Position numbers and translations under genes: made by a program. A stretch of DNA of 39,182 nucleotides from a virus: positions 1-39,182 of the IMG/VR virus record IMGVR_UViG_3300044981_000443; one strand, given 5' to 3'. Shown here one piece after another: positions 1-9,708 of this stretch. A model generated the notes under the pieces. The model saw only the letters and a program-made list of their open reading frames with translations, did not search any database and was not told the DNA's origin. The first letter of the stretch is position 1. Every line of letters starts with the position of its first letter.

Positions 1-2043
1 CTAGGGACCTTGCGGTGAATTAAATATCTGATCTATATATGTCGCATGATCGCGTACGAAGGAGGCGCGCAGATGATCGTAATCGTAATACCTGAAATGT
101 CCATCGCTTGAAATTGGGCAAACACGTTCGTCGCACAGATAGTCGATTGGATTGATCACCTGCGCACCGACCCTCTCAGCCATAACCTGAACTAGACTGC
201 TGAACTCTGCATTTACTTTTTCGATGTCCGATCGCTTCGGATCACCAGAAATTATCGGCGCGCCGAGCAGGCGATGCCACCCGGTCGGTAACATAGTTTC
301 GGGATCGTACACCGAAGAAGTCGGTGTTTCTAAAATTACGAAGACCTTTTTGCCGGCTTTGATAAGGTCAGAGATCAGACTCGCGAAATTAGCGAGAGCC
401 TGCTCCCTAGCGATCTGGGACCCTTCCAGACGTGCTTTCGATTTGTCGCTGCGAAGATAAAATTCCGCCTCCTTGAAATCCGCGGTCCAGAGTGATGCAA
501 ATGCCACTGTTTTGATCGCCTCATTATTGAGAGCCGCAATCATTTTGTCGACGAAAGCGGCGCAAGCCCGATTCCTATCGTGCGCGATATCGGGTACTGG
601 TAGGCAGCCACCGGCCAAATAAAACTTGATTCGGTTGCGGTTTAAATCGATTGCGCGCTGCTTGATAAGCTGTCGAACTCTGGGAATGTATTGGCCCATC
701 GTGCTGTCGCCGATTAGAAGCGTTTCCGGCGCATCAGGATTTCCTAATGTTAATCCGTCCGCGTGCTCATAATCTTGAGCTGCCGCTACAAGGTCCTCGA
801 CTTGTGGATTGCGAAACGAAAAACCGCCATTTGCATAGGTGACGAAGCCTGCTGTGCCGATAACCGACATTACAACGAACAATAGAAAAGCTTTGAATTG
901 CGCCGATTTGCCGAAACGTAACGGTCTTTCCAAAAGGAAATAGGTCAGCCACGCCAACACTAAGCTAAGTAAGAATGCAAGCACCGCGGCGCTCGGAGAC
1001 GGCGCCATACCGTTGACAATTTGGATGAAAGACAAAAGCGGCCAGTGCCAGAGATAGAGCGGATAACTGATTAAGCCGATTGCAACCAAGCCACGGCTCG
1101 CCAGGAGCTTCTTATTAATCCAGGCGTTTGGGCCTGCAGCGATCATTAGGTAGGTCCCAACGACCGGCAGCAACGCCCACCAACCCGGAAACTTATTTGT
1201 CTCGTCGGCCGCCAATACGGTCGCAACGATGAGCAACAGCCCGATTGCAGCCGCGATATTGCGCGTTATTGATTCCGGCGCAACGCCGGCACCAATTATT
1301 TGAAGAGCAGGCCGCGGCAGCTTGCGAAAGATCCTAGCCAGATCTTCCCAATAGAGCGATAGATAGGCGAGTACGGCACCTGCCATCAATTCCCAGAATC
1401 GCGTGAGCGGCGAGTAAAAATCCGCTGCCGGATCTGAAGAGAGCACGTTGAAAGTAAAGCTAAAGGTGAGCAGCAGCAGCAGGAGCGCCAACGTTGCCGC
1501 CTTGCGCTTGCAGACCAGATACAACAATAACGGCCAGACGATGTAAAATTGCTCCTCAATTCCCAACGACCATATGTGCAATAACGGCTTTGTCGCCGCA
1601 GCTTTGTCGAAATAACCGGCCTCGTTCCACAGCACGAAGTTGGAAACAAACGCCGCGCTGCCGGCAACGTGCTTGCCGAGCGCCTTGTATTCGAACGAAA
1701 ACAGCACCAACCAGCCCGCCACCATGCAGGCCAGCAACACCACAATCAGGGCCGGAAAAATTCGCCTGATTCGCCGAAAGTAGAATTGCGAGAAGCGGAA
1801 TGAACCCCGGTCCATCCCAGTGAGCAAAATAGTGCTGATGAGGTATCCGGAGATGACGAAAAACACATCGACACCAACAAACCCCCCGGGAATCCAGGCG
1901 GGAAAAGCGTGGAAGGCGATTACCGCCAAGACGGCGACGGCACGCAGGCCGTCTATGTCCGGCCGATAGCCGATTTGGTTGGCCGGACTGGCCCGATCAA
2001 GCGCTCCAGATGTCGGCAAGACCGCCATAAGCGACGCTGTCAT
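1..2043 (-). CDS. OafA/YrhL-type O-acyltransferase with C-terminal SGNH domain
   Basis: Inner-membrane acyltransferase predicted to transfer acetyl (or another acyl) groups to surface polysaccharide. It is 680 aa, with the stop at the first bases of the window, so the gene is complete. Residues about 26-400 form the acyltransferase-3 domain: DGLRA near residue 31, a conserved His in FHAFP (H45), FFVISGYL, and FRRIRRIFPAL, followed by about ten hydrophobic segments. The C-terminal third is an SGNH hydrolase-like domain with a GDS nucleophile motif (LLIGDSTMGQY, near residue 445) and a late D-x-x-H (YDYDHLRA). This two-domain layout is known from O-antigen and peptidoglycan acetylases. The start at 2043 gives the complete domain; an ATG five codons in is an alternative. 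It lies at the distal end of the tail block, so it is either a lysogenic-conversion gene altering the receptor or the first flanking host gene. Confidence 0.88.
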   Translation of the reverse strand: MTASLMAVLPTSGALDRASPANQIGYRPDIDGLRAVAVLAVIAFHAFPAWIPGGFVGVDVFFVISGYLISTILLTGMDRGSFRFSQFYFRRIRRIFPALIVVLLACMVAGWLVLFSFEYKALGKHVAGSAAFVSNFVLWNEAGYFDKAAATKPLLHIWSLGIEEQFYIVWPLLLYLVCKRKAATLALLLLLLTFSFTFNVLSSDPAADFYSPLTRFWELMAGAVLAYLSLYWEDLARIFRKLPRPALQIIGAGVAPESITRNIAAAIGLLLIVATVLAADETNKFPGWWALLPVVGTYLMIAAGPNAWINKKLLASRGLVAIGLISYPLYLWHWPLLSFIQIVNGMAPSPSAAVLAFLLSLVLAWLTYFLLERPLRFGKSAQFKAFLLFVVMSVIGTAGFVTYANGGFSFRNPQVEDLVAAAQDYEHADGLTLGNPDAPETLLIGDSTMGQYIPRVRQLIKQRAIDLNRNRIKFYLAGGCLPVPDIAHDRNRACAAFVDKMIAALNNEAIKTVAFASLWTADFKEAEFYLRSDKSKARLEGSQIAREQALANFASLISDLIKAGKKVFVILETPTSSVYDPETMLPTGWHRLLGAPIISGDPKRSDIEKVNAEFSSLVQVMAERVGAQVINPIDYLCDERVCPISSDGHFRYYDYDHLRASFVRDHATYIDQIFNSPQGP

Positions 2044-2199
2044 TGGCAGCTTTTCCGGTTCTGCAAATTCATTATCTCGGCCATACCATAATTTCGCCCG
2101 CGTTGGGTTTTTGCTTGTTGTCAGAGTGCCGGCTTGGTTGTGCCACGCTTAATCCCTGGCAAGAGTCGTCTAGGTTCGCTACTGTATTTGGGGGCATGG

Positions 2200-3330
2200 A
2201 TGGATATGGCATTTTTTACAAGACGTTCAGTTCTGGGGGGCGCGACCGCACTGGTTGTCCCACCGGCTATGCGAAAAGCATCAGCCGGCGATCCTGACAT
2301 CAAAGTTCTGCAAACCGTTACTGCCTCTATCAAGGGCGCTGCGCTGCCGTCAAGCACCGGTCAAATTGTTCCCCAGGCGCTAGCCGACGAAGTGATTGTG
2401 ACCAATCGAAAACTGGCACCAAGTCTTGGCTACCGGCTTGATCATGATGGCTCCTTTACCGATCCCGTCAGCGGAATCACGATCCGTCAGGGCTACATAC
2501 CCGCCGCTCCCGACTACATTATTCCAACATTCCCAACGTTAGAGGGTGCGCGGCCGCAGACGATAAAAGCAGGTCCATGGGATCAAGGCACGTTGAAATT
2601 ATTCATTTGGGGCCAATCTCTTGCTGCAAACGCAGGATATGGTCGCTACACCGCGCGCAATACTGACAAAACGTTCGTTTACTCGCACAGCAGCTACTAT
2701 CCCTGCATCGATCCAATTGTTGGGGCCGACGGCGGCGGTGGAAGCGTTTGGTCGCGGCTTGCAGATTCTATTCTGGGCCGTTCAGTCAATGATACAAGGA
2801 TTACTCAGGTTGTCATTGGATGCTGCGCCCAGGCTTCCACATCGATCAATGATTGGAGTCCAGGAGGAAGTTCAGCGTCGATATTGAATCGTTCACTATC
2901 CGATTACATAACCAATGTAGGACAGCCGACGCATCTGGCGTATTCACAGGGCGAACAAGACGTGGGTATCTTAAGCACCGAGCAGTGGATAGATCGGTGG
3001 CAGGCAATGCTCGCGGGTGTCCGCGATCTCGGCTGTAAGTCTAAGATTTGGACTTCGATTGAGACCATTTGCAACATCCGAACAGCGGACGATCCTTTTG
3101 ATGATAGTGTAATAAGGAGGCCTCCGGATTATTACGTTAGAACGGAGATTGGCAGACAAAGCATCCGAGCTGGCCAGAGAATGGTGGGCACACTCGGCCC
3201 CGATACTCGACCTGGGCCGAATCTTGACCTGATCGACTGGCACTTGCGCGCCAGCGGCGACGGGTGCCACTTCGGGGAGCGCGGTCTTAAGATGGCCGCG
3301 CGAGTATGGACATCCGCGCTGACGAACTGA
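2200..3330 (+). CDS. Tat-exported SGNH/sialate O-acetylesterase-like hydrolase
   Basis: Predicted carbohydrate esterase, probably acting outside the cytoplasm. I chose ATG 2200 because it follows a G-rich stretch about 6 bases upstream and starts a good twin-arginine signal (FTRRSVLGGATALVV). The longer frame from TTG 2134 adds 22 unconvincing residues. The mature part carries SGNH/DUF303-type blocks: GQSLAAN (nucleophile Ser, as in the GQSN block of sialate O-acetylesterases), YSQGEQD (block III-like), and a C-terminal D-x-x-H (DGCHFGERG). It is on the plus strand, convergent with the tail fibre gene 36 bases away and divergent from the acyltransferase. Together the pair could add and remove acyl groups on a surface glycan. 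It could instead be a virion or host-recognition esterase, but the Tat signal favours a host-exported protein. Confidence 0.7.
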   Translation: MDMAFFTRRSVLGGATALVVPPAMRKASAGDPDIKVLQTVTASIKGAALPSSTGQIVPQALADEVIVTNRKLAPSLGYRLDHDGSFTDPVSGITIRQGYIPAAPDYIIPTFPTLEGARPQTIKAGPWDQGTLKLFIWGQSLAANAGYGRYTARNTDKTFVYSHSSYYPCIDPIVGADGGGGSVWSRLADSILGRSVNDTRITQVVIGCCAQASTSINDWSPGGSSASILNRSLSDYITNVGQPTHLAYSQGEQDVGILSTEQWIDRWQAMLAGVRDLGCKSKIWTSIETICNIRTADDPFDDSVIRRPPDYYVRTEIGRQSIRAGQRMVGTLGPDTRPGPNLDLIDWHLRASGDGCHFGERGLKMAARVWTSALTN

Positions 3331-3365
3331 CGCCCAGATTGAAATCGCGTTGGAGCGCCATTCGA

Positions 3366-4502
3366 TTAAAGTTCCGCCGTTGCCTGCCAGTGCCAACTGA
3401 TTTTATTTCCGACAGTTCCTCCCGATGGGCTGGTTACAATTAGCCCGTAGCCCTTCGTCGTTGGCAGCGTGTTATTGACAACGGCGTCCTGCTCAGCGTC
3501 AGCATCATAGGCGTTGTTATTGTTGTTGGCCGGATTGTAAATAGTGATGGTTGGGACTGCTCTCATTTCGACAGGAAATTGATAATACGGCGCGCGCAAC
3601 AAACCGCCGGCACCGAGGATCGCCTGGATGAAATACTCGCCATGATTGGCGCCGAGGGCAGCTCCCGGCGTTTGCCCATTCTGAAACGACGAACACAGAT
3701 AGCGATAATTCAGCGGCGCCTCGATGCCGATCGGACGCAACTCCACTGGCGGCGGTGACATATTGATTCCGGTCGGAACGCCAGCCGTATGCCGCAAATC
3801 AAGCTCGCAAACCTGAGCTGACTTACCCGACGTCGAGAAATTGCTGCCAAGATCGATCGTGATCTGCAGCCCCTTCGCCGCGCTGCTGGCAGCAACAAAG
3901 GTATAGGCAACGCTCGTCCACGCCACGTTGGCGCACGGCTGCAGCGCCACCGCGTTGATATCGACGGTCGAGCCGCCCCAATTATCCTGCGCATTGGCAT
4001 GACGCACGGTGAGCGTCGGCGTGATCGTCGCTCCAGTATTGTTGTAGATTTGCGCCTGAAACGTGACAGTCTCGGAGGTGAGCGCCGCCGCCAGATAACT
4101 CTCGATCTTCTGGCTCAGCGTGACGTCGCCCACGCCAGACGCACCCGTGATCTGCAGCGCATTGACGCTCAATTGTCGGCCGCTTGCCGGCTGCACGGTG
4201 ACTGCCGCACCGAACGGCGCCACGATCCAGCCATCCGCCGTATAGGCACTCGATCCCGCCGCCACCGAGATCGCCGACGTGCCGCGCTGCCACATATCCA
4301 TCGTAGCATTGCGGAATCGGTTACGCATGCCGCCCGGAAGATCATACAGCTTCGCTGCAGGCCAGCCGCCCGCGGTCGCGCCATCCTGTACCACAGCGCG
4401 GCTGTTGGTGGTGTCGACCACGACCTCGCCCGGCGCGCCGGTGAAGGCCGCGACCTGGGCCGAGGTGCCGCGGCGCAGTTGGACTTGTGTTGCCGTTGCC
4501 AT
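3366..4502 (-). CDS. Phage tail fibre / receptor-binding protein with Mtd-like N-terminus
   Basis: Tail fibre protein of 378 aa. The first ~45 residues (QLRRGTSAQVAAFTGAPGEV, then VVVDTTNSRAVVQDG) match the short N-terminal module of major-tropism-determinant-like and phage tail-repeat proteins, which anchors fibres to the tail tip. The rest is beta-rich and low in charge: DMWQRGTS, then a jelly-roll-like central part (about 90-230) and a C-terminal segment with an Asn run, ending KISWHWQATAEL. This N-terminal module followed by a DMWQRGT-type domain is frequent in siphovirus fibres of alphaproteobacteria. It is the last gene of the minus-strand tail operon, 9 bases after the 552-aa protein, as expected for the adsorption gene. 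Receptor specificity cannot be read from the sequence. Confidence 0.8.
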   Translation of the reverse strand: MATATQVQLRRGTSAQVAAFTGAPGEVVVDTTNSRAVVQDGATAGGWPAAKLYDLPGGMRNRFRNATMDMWQRGTSAISVAAGSSAYTADGWIVAPFGAAVTVQPASGRQLSVNALQITGASGVGDVTLSQKIESYLAAALTSETVTFQAQIYNNTGATITPTLTVRHANAQDNWGGSTVDINAVALQPCANVAWTSVAYTFVAASSAAKGLQITIDLGSNFSTSGKSAQVCELDLRHTAGVPTGINMSPPPVELRPIGIEAPLNYRYLCSSFQNGQTPGAALGANHGEYFIQAILGAGGLLRAPYYQFPVEMRAVPTITIYNPANNNNNAYDADAEQDAVVNNTLPTTKGYGLIVTSPSGGTVGNKISWHWQATAEL

Positions 4503-4511
4503 GGCGGCGCC

Positions 4512-6170
4512 CTACCCCACGAGCCGCAGCGGCAAACCGTCGTCATTGGCCGGCTCGTCCAACGCGCCCATGATCTCTTGAAGCATTATCGTTACCGCCG
4601 AGAAAGTTATAGTGCCGGCGCCGCCGCGATAAATTTCGACATTGTATGTCTGCGTCGAGGTTGCCCCGGGATTATCAAGAAGACTGAATGTATTTGATCC
4701 GAGAATCTCGCCATTCACGTTTGCATCTCCTATTTGCAGCGCAGCCCATAGGGGCGTTGAGCCCCGGTAGATTTGCGATATCACCTGTGAAGATGTCGTC
4801 GATGACGTAAATCCGGAAACAGTCGCATTGATCGCAACGAGATTGATGGCCGATGTCGGCGTGATCGAGCTCGACCATGCAACGCCGGGCGACCCCGACG
4901 ACGTCGTTCCACCGGATGGCGATGAATAGTATACGGTTTGCACAAGATCGCCGGGCTTATGCACGCCGGGCCCGAACAGCTGCACCTTGCTTGGCGTCGT
5001 ATCCCAGCCGGTGCCGCTGTGCCATGTCACCTCGATATAGCCGGCAATCCTGATCGCCACGCCGGACAGGCTCGCGATGTTGGTTTGAATGATGCCCGCC
5101 GTGCCGCCGCCCTGCGTCCCTGCTCCCGTGGTCTGCAACACGTCCTCGGCGAGCGGAAAGACCTGCGTGGCGGTCGATTGATCGCTCAAGCCCACGCGAA
5201 TGTCGGTGCAGGTCCCCGATGATTCCGTGCGGCAGATCAGCGTGACCCAAAGCCGGCAAACGACGCCGGTCGTGCAACCCATCGTATTGCCGCTGGTGAC
5301 CTGAAACGACAGCGGCGCCGTGATTTGCCCATAGACGACGCCATTCGATCCGTTATTGAGCGTCGTCGATCTGAAATTGACCAGCACCGGATTCGTCGAT
5401 GCCGGATTGTTGCCGTTCACGCCCAGCACCGTTACGGTCAGATTATTGCCGGCCACGGCCGCGGCAAGCTGCAGATTGATCGGCGCCTCATAGCCTTGCG
5501 CCGATTGCGCCAGCGCCGACGATCCGACACTGAGCCCAACGCTCGAGAGCGCCGCGCCGCTGGCGCGCTGATAGCTTTTGACCACCCAGACGCCGGAGCC
5601 CAGATAAGCGGCGATTCCGGTGTCGCCGCTTGCCGCCGCGATATTGCTGCCGCCGTTCGGCAGAATGAGATTGCCGCTCGCCACCAATGTCGGCGTGCCG
5701 CCATTGATGAAAAACGACTTCCACTGCCCGAGCGCGCAGCTCGAGCCGAAGCTCGTGATCGTGGCCGAGCCGCTGATCTGGATGTGGTTGGCCGGGTTCG
5801 AGCACAAGTCGGTGGTCGCGGCCGATGCAAGGCCGACCAAGCCGCCGCCGACCTGCGGATAAATCAGGTGGTTCGTCGGGTCGACGGCCCAAAGATTGAG
5901 CCAGGCGGCGCCGTCCCATTGCTGGACCCATCCGGTGCCGGTGTTCCACCACAGCATGCCCGTCGCCGGCGAGGCAGGCGCCGTGCCGCCTTCGAAGAGC
6001 GCGAGCGCGGCGCCGAAGCAGTTGTTGATGTCCTGCACCAAAGTGAGGCCCGACACCGTGCCCGTGGTCGGCATGACGCAGATGGCGGGCGCCGCGGACG
6101 CGGGGGCTGCCGCAACGATCGTGCCGGCGACGAAGAATGCGGCAAAGGCCGCGCGAATGCGTTCGATCAT
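4512..6170 (-). CDS. Tail-associated protein with signal peptide, unknown function
   Basis: A 552-aa protein of unrecognised family. It starts with a clear Sec signal: a basic start (MIERIR), a hydrophobic core, and a cleavage-like ASA-AP near residue 26. A motif of the form TGMLWWNTGTGWVQQWDGAAW (residues ~70-90) recalls the 'x-WWNT.tg..w..WdG..W' segments found in phage tail fibre and collar proteins. The remainder is Ser/Thr/Gly-rich beta structure with few charges. It sits one base after the stop of the large tail-tip gene and 9 bases before the fibre gene, so it is translationally linked to the tail tip. A signal peptide on a structural protein is odd. It could be exported and join virions during assembly, or act in the host envelope. 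The function is not known. Confidence 0.72.
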   Translation of the reverse strand: MIERIRAAFAAFFVAGTIVAAAPASAAPAICVMPTTGTVSGLTLVQDINNCFGAALALFEGGTAPASPATGMLWWNTGTGWVQQWDGAAWLNLWAVDPTNHLIYPQVGGGLVGLASAATTDLCSNPANHIQISGSATITSFGSSCALGQWKSFFINGGTPTLVASGNLILPNGGSNIAAASGDTGIAAYLGSGVWVVKSYQRASGAALSSVGLSVGSSALAQSAQGYEAPINLQLAAAVAGNNLTVTVLGVNGNNPASTNPVLVNFRSTTLNNGSNGVVYGQITAPLSFQVTSGNTMGCTTGVVCRLWVTLICRTESSGTCTDIRVGLSDQSTATQVFPLAEDVLQTTGAGTQGGGTAGIIQTNIASLSGVAIRIAGYIEVTWHSGTGWDTTPSKVQLFGPGVHKPGDLVQTVYYSSPSGGTTSSGSPGVAWSSSITPTSAINLVAINATVSGFTSSTTSSQVISQIYRGSTPLWAALQIGDANVNGEILGSNTFSLLDNPGATSTQTYNVEIYRGGAGTITFSAVTIMLQEIMGALDEPANDDGLPLRLVG

Positions 6171-6171
6171 G

Positions 6172-9100
6172 TCAAAATCCCTCGACCGTTATGTTGACGT
6201 TGTCACGCTCGACAAACGAGCCGCCATTGGTGAAACGAATTGTCAGCTGCGACACCGATAAGCCGCTGATGGTGTATTGATCGCCCGCCGTCGGCTGCCA
6301 CGACACGCTCACGTAAGGCAGATCCGCGCTGCCCGGCCCGCCGTTGAACGCCGCCGGCGTGGCCGGGCTCGGCGGATCGCGACGGAAGGTGATCGGCAGG
6401 CCGCCGCTCGGCACCGACTGATTCTGGTAGTGATCGATGCGCGACGGCAGCTGCACCGCAAAGCTGAAGGCTAAAGCCTCGGCGATGGTATTCGGGTCGC
6501 TCGATTGCAGAGCCAGTCGGAAATTCCAGGCCATCGCCGGATAGACGCCCGGCACGAACTTTTGCCACGCGCCAAATGTGGCGCCGTCCTGCGACAGCGC
6601 AATCTCGATCCAGCCGTCGACATATTGGGTCGAGGCGGAGCCGAGAATATCGGCATCGGTCAGGACGTCGGAGTCGGCGAGAACATTCTGGCCGACCGGC
6701 TGGCCTTGGATTTGCGTCGACGCGTTCACCGAGGCCTGCACAACCGACCCGGCATTGACGATGTGCGCCGCCGGGATGGTGTAGTAGACCGGCGTGTCGG
6801 TGATCACGCCGCCGAAATCGAGCACGTCCGGGATCGAAAAGACGATGGTATCGCCGGACAGAACGCCGCCGCCGGCGACCGGCGCGCTGATGGCGACCGT
6901 CGCCTGCGTTCCGGTGACGGAGCCGTAGTCGATGTCGGTCGCGGCCGCGGTCGCAACCGCGCCGTCATCGACGGCCGCCGCCGCCGCGCCCACGACCGAG
7001 CCATAATCGATGACGTTGTCGTTGATCGCCGTGACGGTCGCGAGCGCCGGAATGACGCCGCTCGTCGTGATATCGGCGACCGCCATGCCGACCGCAACGT
7101 TCGACGGCAGATAGGCGAACGACAGAACGTTGCCGCTTGCGGTCGCCGCACCCGTCACCGCCGATTGCAGCAGTGGATTGACGCCGAGAATATTTCCGGC
7201 GCCGCCAAGCCGCAAGTTCCCGGCATCGACGCCGATACCGTTTTCGAACGTACCGGTCCAGCCGGTCGCCTTTTCGTCGAAGCCGGCCAAAAGGTTGAGC
7301 GAAAGCTGGTTGCCCGATATCTCGACGGCCGCGGCATTTTCGCTGTAGACCGTCAGCCCGGCGACCGGCTGACAGCGCGCCTTGATGAGGAATGTGCCGT
7401 TGCCCTGGGCGATGAACGGCGGGTGCGCCTGCGAGCGGATGAATTGCGCGGCGTCCCAGATATCGCCTTGGCGGATTTCGTAGAGAATGCCGTTGCGAAA
7501 GTCCTCGATCTCGTCCCAGTAGATCTTCTGAAACCCGGCCTCATAGTTGGTGTAAAGATCGGTGACGTCGGGCAGTGGCGATGCCAGCGCCGCGCCGGTG
7601 ATCGTGTAGGCGAACGCGGTACAGTCGGCGAGCGATTGGGTGCCGCCGCCAAAAACGTTGAAGCTCTGGAACTTCAGATAGACCGTGTCGTCAATGCGGC
7701 TTTGATCGTAGGGATAGGAGAAGAACGCGCCATCGACCCGCGCAAATTTGCTGCCGGCCGGATGGTCGACGATCTCGTCTTCCGTGCCATAGACGCCGCG
7801 CACCAGATAATTGAGATTATATTGGTACGCGCCGGTCAGCGTCGCTGTTTCATAAGAGATGATCTCGCCGCCGACATAGCAGCGGTTGTTCAGCGCCGCG
7901 GCATCGGCTTGCGTGCCCGACGACAGCACGCCTGCGCTTTCCGTCACATCCACCGCCAGCGTGTTGGTCTGGTCGATGGTCTGCCCGGTGACGCTCACGC
8001 CGACCGGCGGGAGGTCTGCCGTGGTGACGCCGATGCGAGCGCTGGCCTTGACCGTGCCGATCTGGCTGTAATTGCCGTCCTCTTGATAGGACAGCCAGAT
8101 ATTGCAGCCGCCCCAGAGCGGATCGGCGCTGCATGCTCCCGCCATGATCACCAAGCCGCCGCCGAGCTGGTCGGTCGGCTCGAAAATGAGGACGTCGGCG
8201 ACCGAACCCGGATCGACATTGCGGTCGCTCGGCACATTGACGACCGAGGTGGTGGCGTATTTCGTCGCTGTTGCATAGCCGAGCGGAAACTCTTCCGCCG
8301 TGATTTCCAGATAGCCGTTCTCGTTCTCCTCGATCGTGGTGATGCGGATCGGCGTCTTGTCGAGGCCCAAAACGGTGTCGGTGACCGTCACCAGGTCCAT
8401 GGGATCGAGCAGGCAGTATTCCCACGACAGGCGGAACTTGTAGGTGTTGCGGATATAGACCGCGCGCTGCAGCATCAGCTGCGCCGAGATCAGGGCGACG
8501 CCGGTGTCGCAGATTTCGTGCGCCGTGACGGTCGGTGCGATGCGCTCGCCGCGGCCGCCGCCGAGGTTTTGGCTGGTCAGCTCGATGGCGTTCTGGTCGC
8601 GCGCTTCGACCGGGGTGAGGTTGTAGGCATTGTTGCGGTCGGCGCATTCCACGCGCCAGACGTTGTAGGCCTCGTAAGGGTCGGTGCGCGACACCGTGAG
8701 CGGGTCGGCATTGTTCTCGACGATGTAATCGTCGTCGCCGAGATCGTAGATCGGCGTCACGTCCGGAGTGAACGTCACGCCGTTGCCGGTCACCGCGGTG
8801 TCGCCGTAGGGAATGAAGCGCAGCAGGCCGCCCGACCAGACGGCGGCGGTATTGGTCAGCTGCAGCCAGCGGTCCACAATACTTGACGCCGTCTCGGCGT
8901 CGGTGAGCGCCGGGCTGAACGCGAGGCCAACGGCGCGGCAATATGTCTGGTACGACGCGTCGCCGCCGGAACCGAACAGCGACGTCGCGTCGATCGACGC
9001 CGCCGGAAAGCCGACGCCATATTGCGAATCGGTCAAAAAGTCGGAGACGACCAGCGCCGGATCGGCATCGACGAAAATTGCCGTCGTACCCGGGACGTCG

Positions 9101-9699
9101 GTGTAGGGCGTCTGCCCGTAGCCGGTCGCCCAGCGGAATCCCAAAACCTCGAAATTGTGGTTATCGAGTGTCGCGCTGTCGGACAGGTCGTATTGCGCGG
9201 CGGCGACATAGGCAGTGCCTTGATAGGCGAGCGCGGCCTGACCCAACAACGCCGCTTCGCCGAGCGTCGGCTGAATGTTGGCGAGAATCCCCACGATCGA
9301 ACTGGTGGCGGCCGGCGTGGAGAGATAGGACCAAACGGCCTGCGGCGTGGTGCCGGGAAACAGCGACAGCCCGAGCGCGCCGAGCGAGGTCGTCGACTGT
9401 CCGCGCCAAACGTCCCCGATGCCCGTCATCGGCCCTTCGCAGATCGCCAGGATGACATCGGCCTTGTAATCGTATTGGCCGGTGTTGCCGTTGCTGCCGC
9501 CGAAAAGTCCCTTTCCGCCGCCGCCGCCACTGGTGACGGGTATAGCCTTGAAATTGGCGTACCAGATGACGTTCGGCGCGATCTTGTTGGTTCCCCATAC
9601 GATCGTGATCGGCAGCGCGCTGACCGCGGTCTGGATTTGCAGGCCGGTATAGTCCGGCGTCGCTGCTGGTTTTGATCCGCCGCTGCGGAATATGCTCAT
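6172..9699 (-). CDS. Large tail-tip / host-specificity protein (Phage-tail_3, RcGTA gp15-like)
   Basis: An 1175-aa central tail-tip protein, the counterpart of lambda J and RcGTA gp15. The N-terminus (SKPAATPDYTGLQIQTAVSALPI, interrupted here for length) and the WGTNKIAPNVIWY, YDYKADVILAICEGP and RGQSTTSLG segments are typical of the phage tail protein family used by RcGTA-like and other alphaproteobacterial siphophages. The mid-part (about 330-480) contains the baseplate-hub-like region with DPMDLVTVTD. A Val/Ala-rich repetitive stretch (about 870-1000) has repeated 'IDYGSV' units. The C-terminus is beta-rich. It overlaps no neighbour: 9 bases after NlpC/P60 and 1 base before the secreted protein. 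The order NlpC/P60 then this gene is the RcGTA g14-g15 order. A long plus-strand open frame over it is a GC-bias shadow. Confidence 0.9.
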   Translation of the reverse strand: MSIFRSGGSKPAATPDYTGLQIQTAVSALPITIVWGTNKIAPNVIWYANFKAIPVTSGGGGGKGLFGGSNGNTGQYDYKADVILAICEGPMTGIGDVWRGQSTTSLGALGLSLFPGTTPQAVWSYLSTPAATSSIVGILANIQPTLGEAALLGQAALAYQGTAYVAAAQYDLSDSATLDNHNFEVLGFRWATGYGQTPYTDVPGTTAIFVDADPALVVSDFLTDSQYGVGFPAASIDATSLFGSGGDASYQTYCRAVGLAFSPALTDAETASSIVDRWLQLTNTAAVWSGGLLRFIPYGDTAVTGNGVTFTPDVTPIYDLGDDDYIVENNADPLTVSRTDPYEAYNVWRVECADRNNAYNLTPVEARDQNAIELTSQNLGGGRGERIAPTVTAHEICDTGVALISAQLMLQRAVYIRNTYKFRLSWEYCLLDPMDLVTVTDTVLGLDKTPIRITTIEENENGYLEITAEEFPLGYATATKYATTSVVNVPSDRNVDPGSVADVLIFEPTDQLGGGLVIMAGACSADPLWGGCNIWLSYQEDGNYSQIGTVKASARIGVTTADLPPVGVSVTGQTIDQTNTLAVDVTESAGVLSSGTQADAAALNNRCYVGGEIISYETATLTGAYQYNLNYLVRGVYGTEDEIVDHPAGSKFARVDGAFFSYPYDQSRIDDTVYLKFQSFNVFGGGTQSLADCTAFAYTITGAALASPLPDVTDLYTNYEAGFQKIYWDEIEDFRNGILYEIRQGDIWDAAQFIRSQAHPPFIAQGNGTFLIKARCQPVAGLTVYSENAAAVEISGNQLSLNLLAGFDEKATGWTGTFENGIGVDAGNLRLGGAGNILGVNPLLQSAVTGAATASGNVLSFAYLPSNVAVGMAVADITTSGVIPALATVTAINDNVIDYGSVVGAAAAAVDDGAVATAAATDIDYGSVTGTQATVAISAPVAGGGVLSGDTIVFSIPDVLDFGGVITDTPVYYTIPAAHIVNAGSVVQASVNASTQIQGQPVGQNVLADSDVLTDADILGSASTQYVDGWIEIALSQDGATFGAWQKFVPGVYPAMAWNFRLALQSSDPNTIAEALAFSFAVQLPSRIDHYQNQSVPSGGLPITFRRDPPSPATPAAFNGGPGSADLPYVSVSWQPTAGDQYTISGLSVSQLTIRFTNGGSFVERDNVNITVEGF

Positions 9700-9708
9700 G
9701 GCCTGCGC

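Noticed and set aside
6505-8886. A very long plus-strand open frame (about 790 codons) across the tail-tip gene
   Set aside because: It is antisense to a well-supported tail-tip protein; it is Arg/Asp/Val-biased as expected when GC-rich minus-strand codons are read in reverse, and shows no domain.
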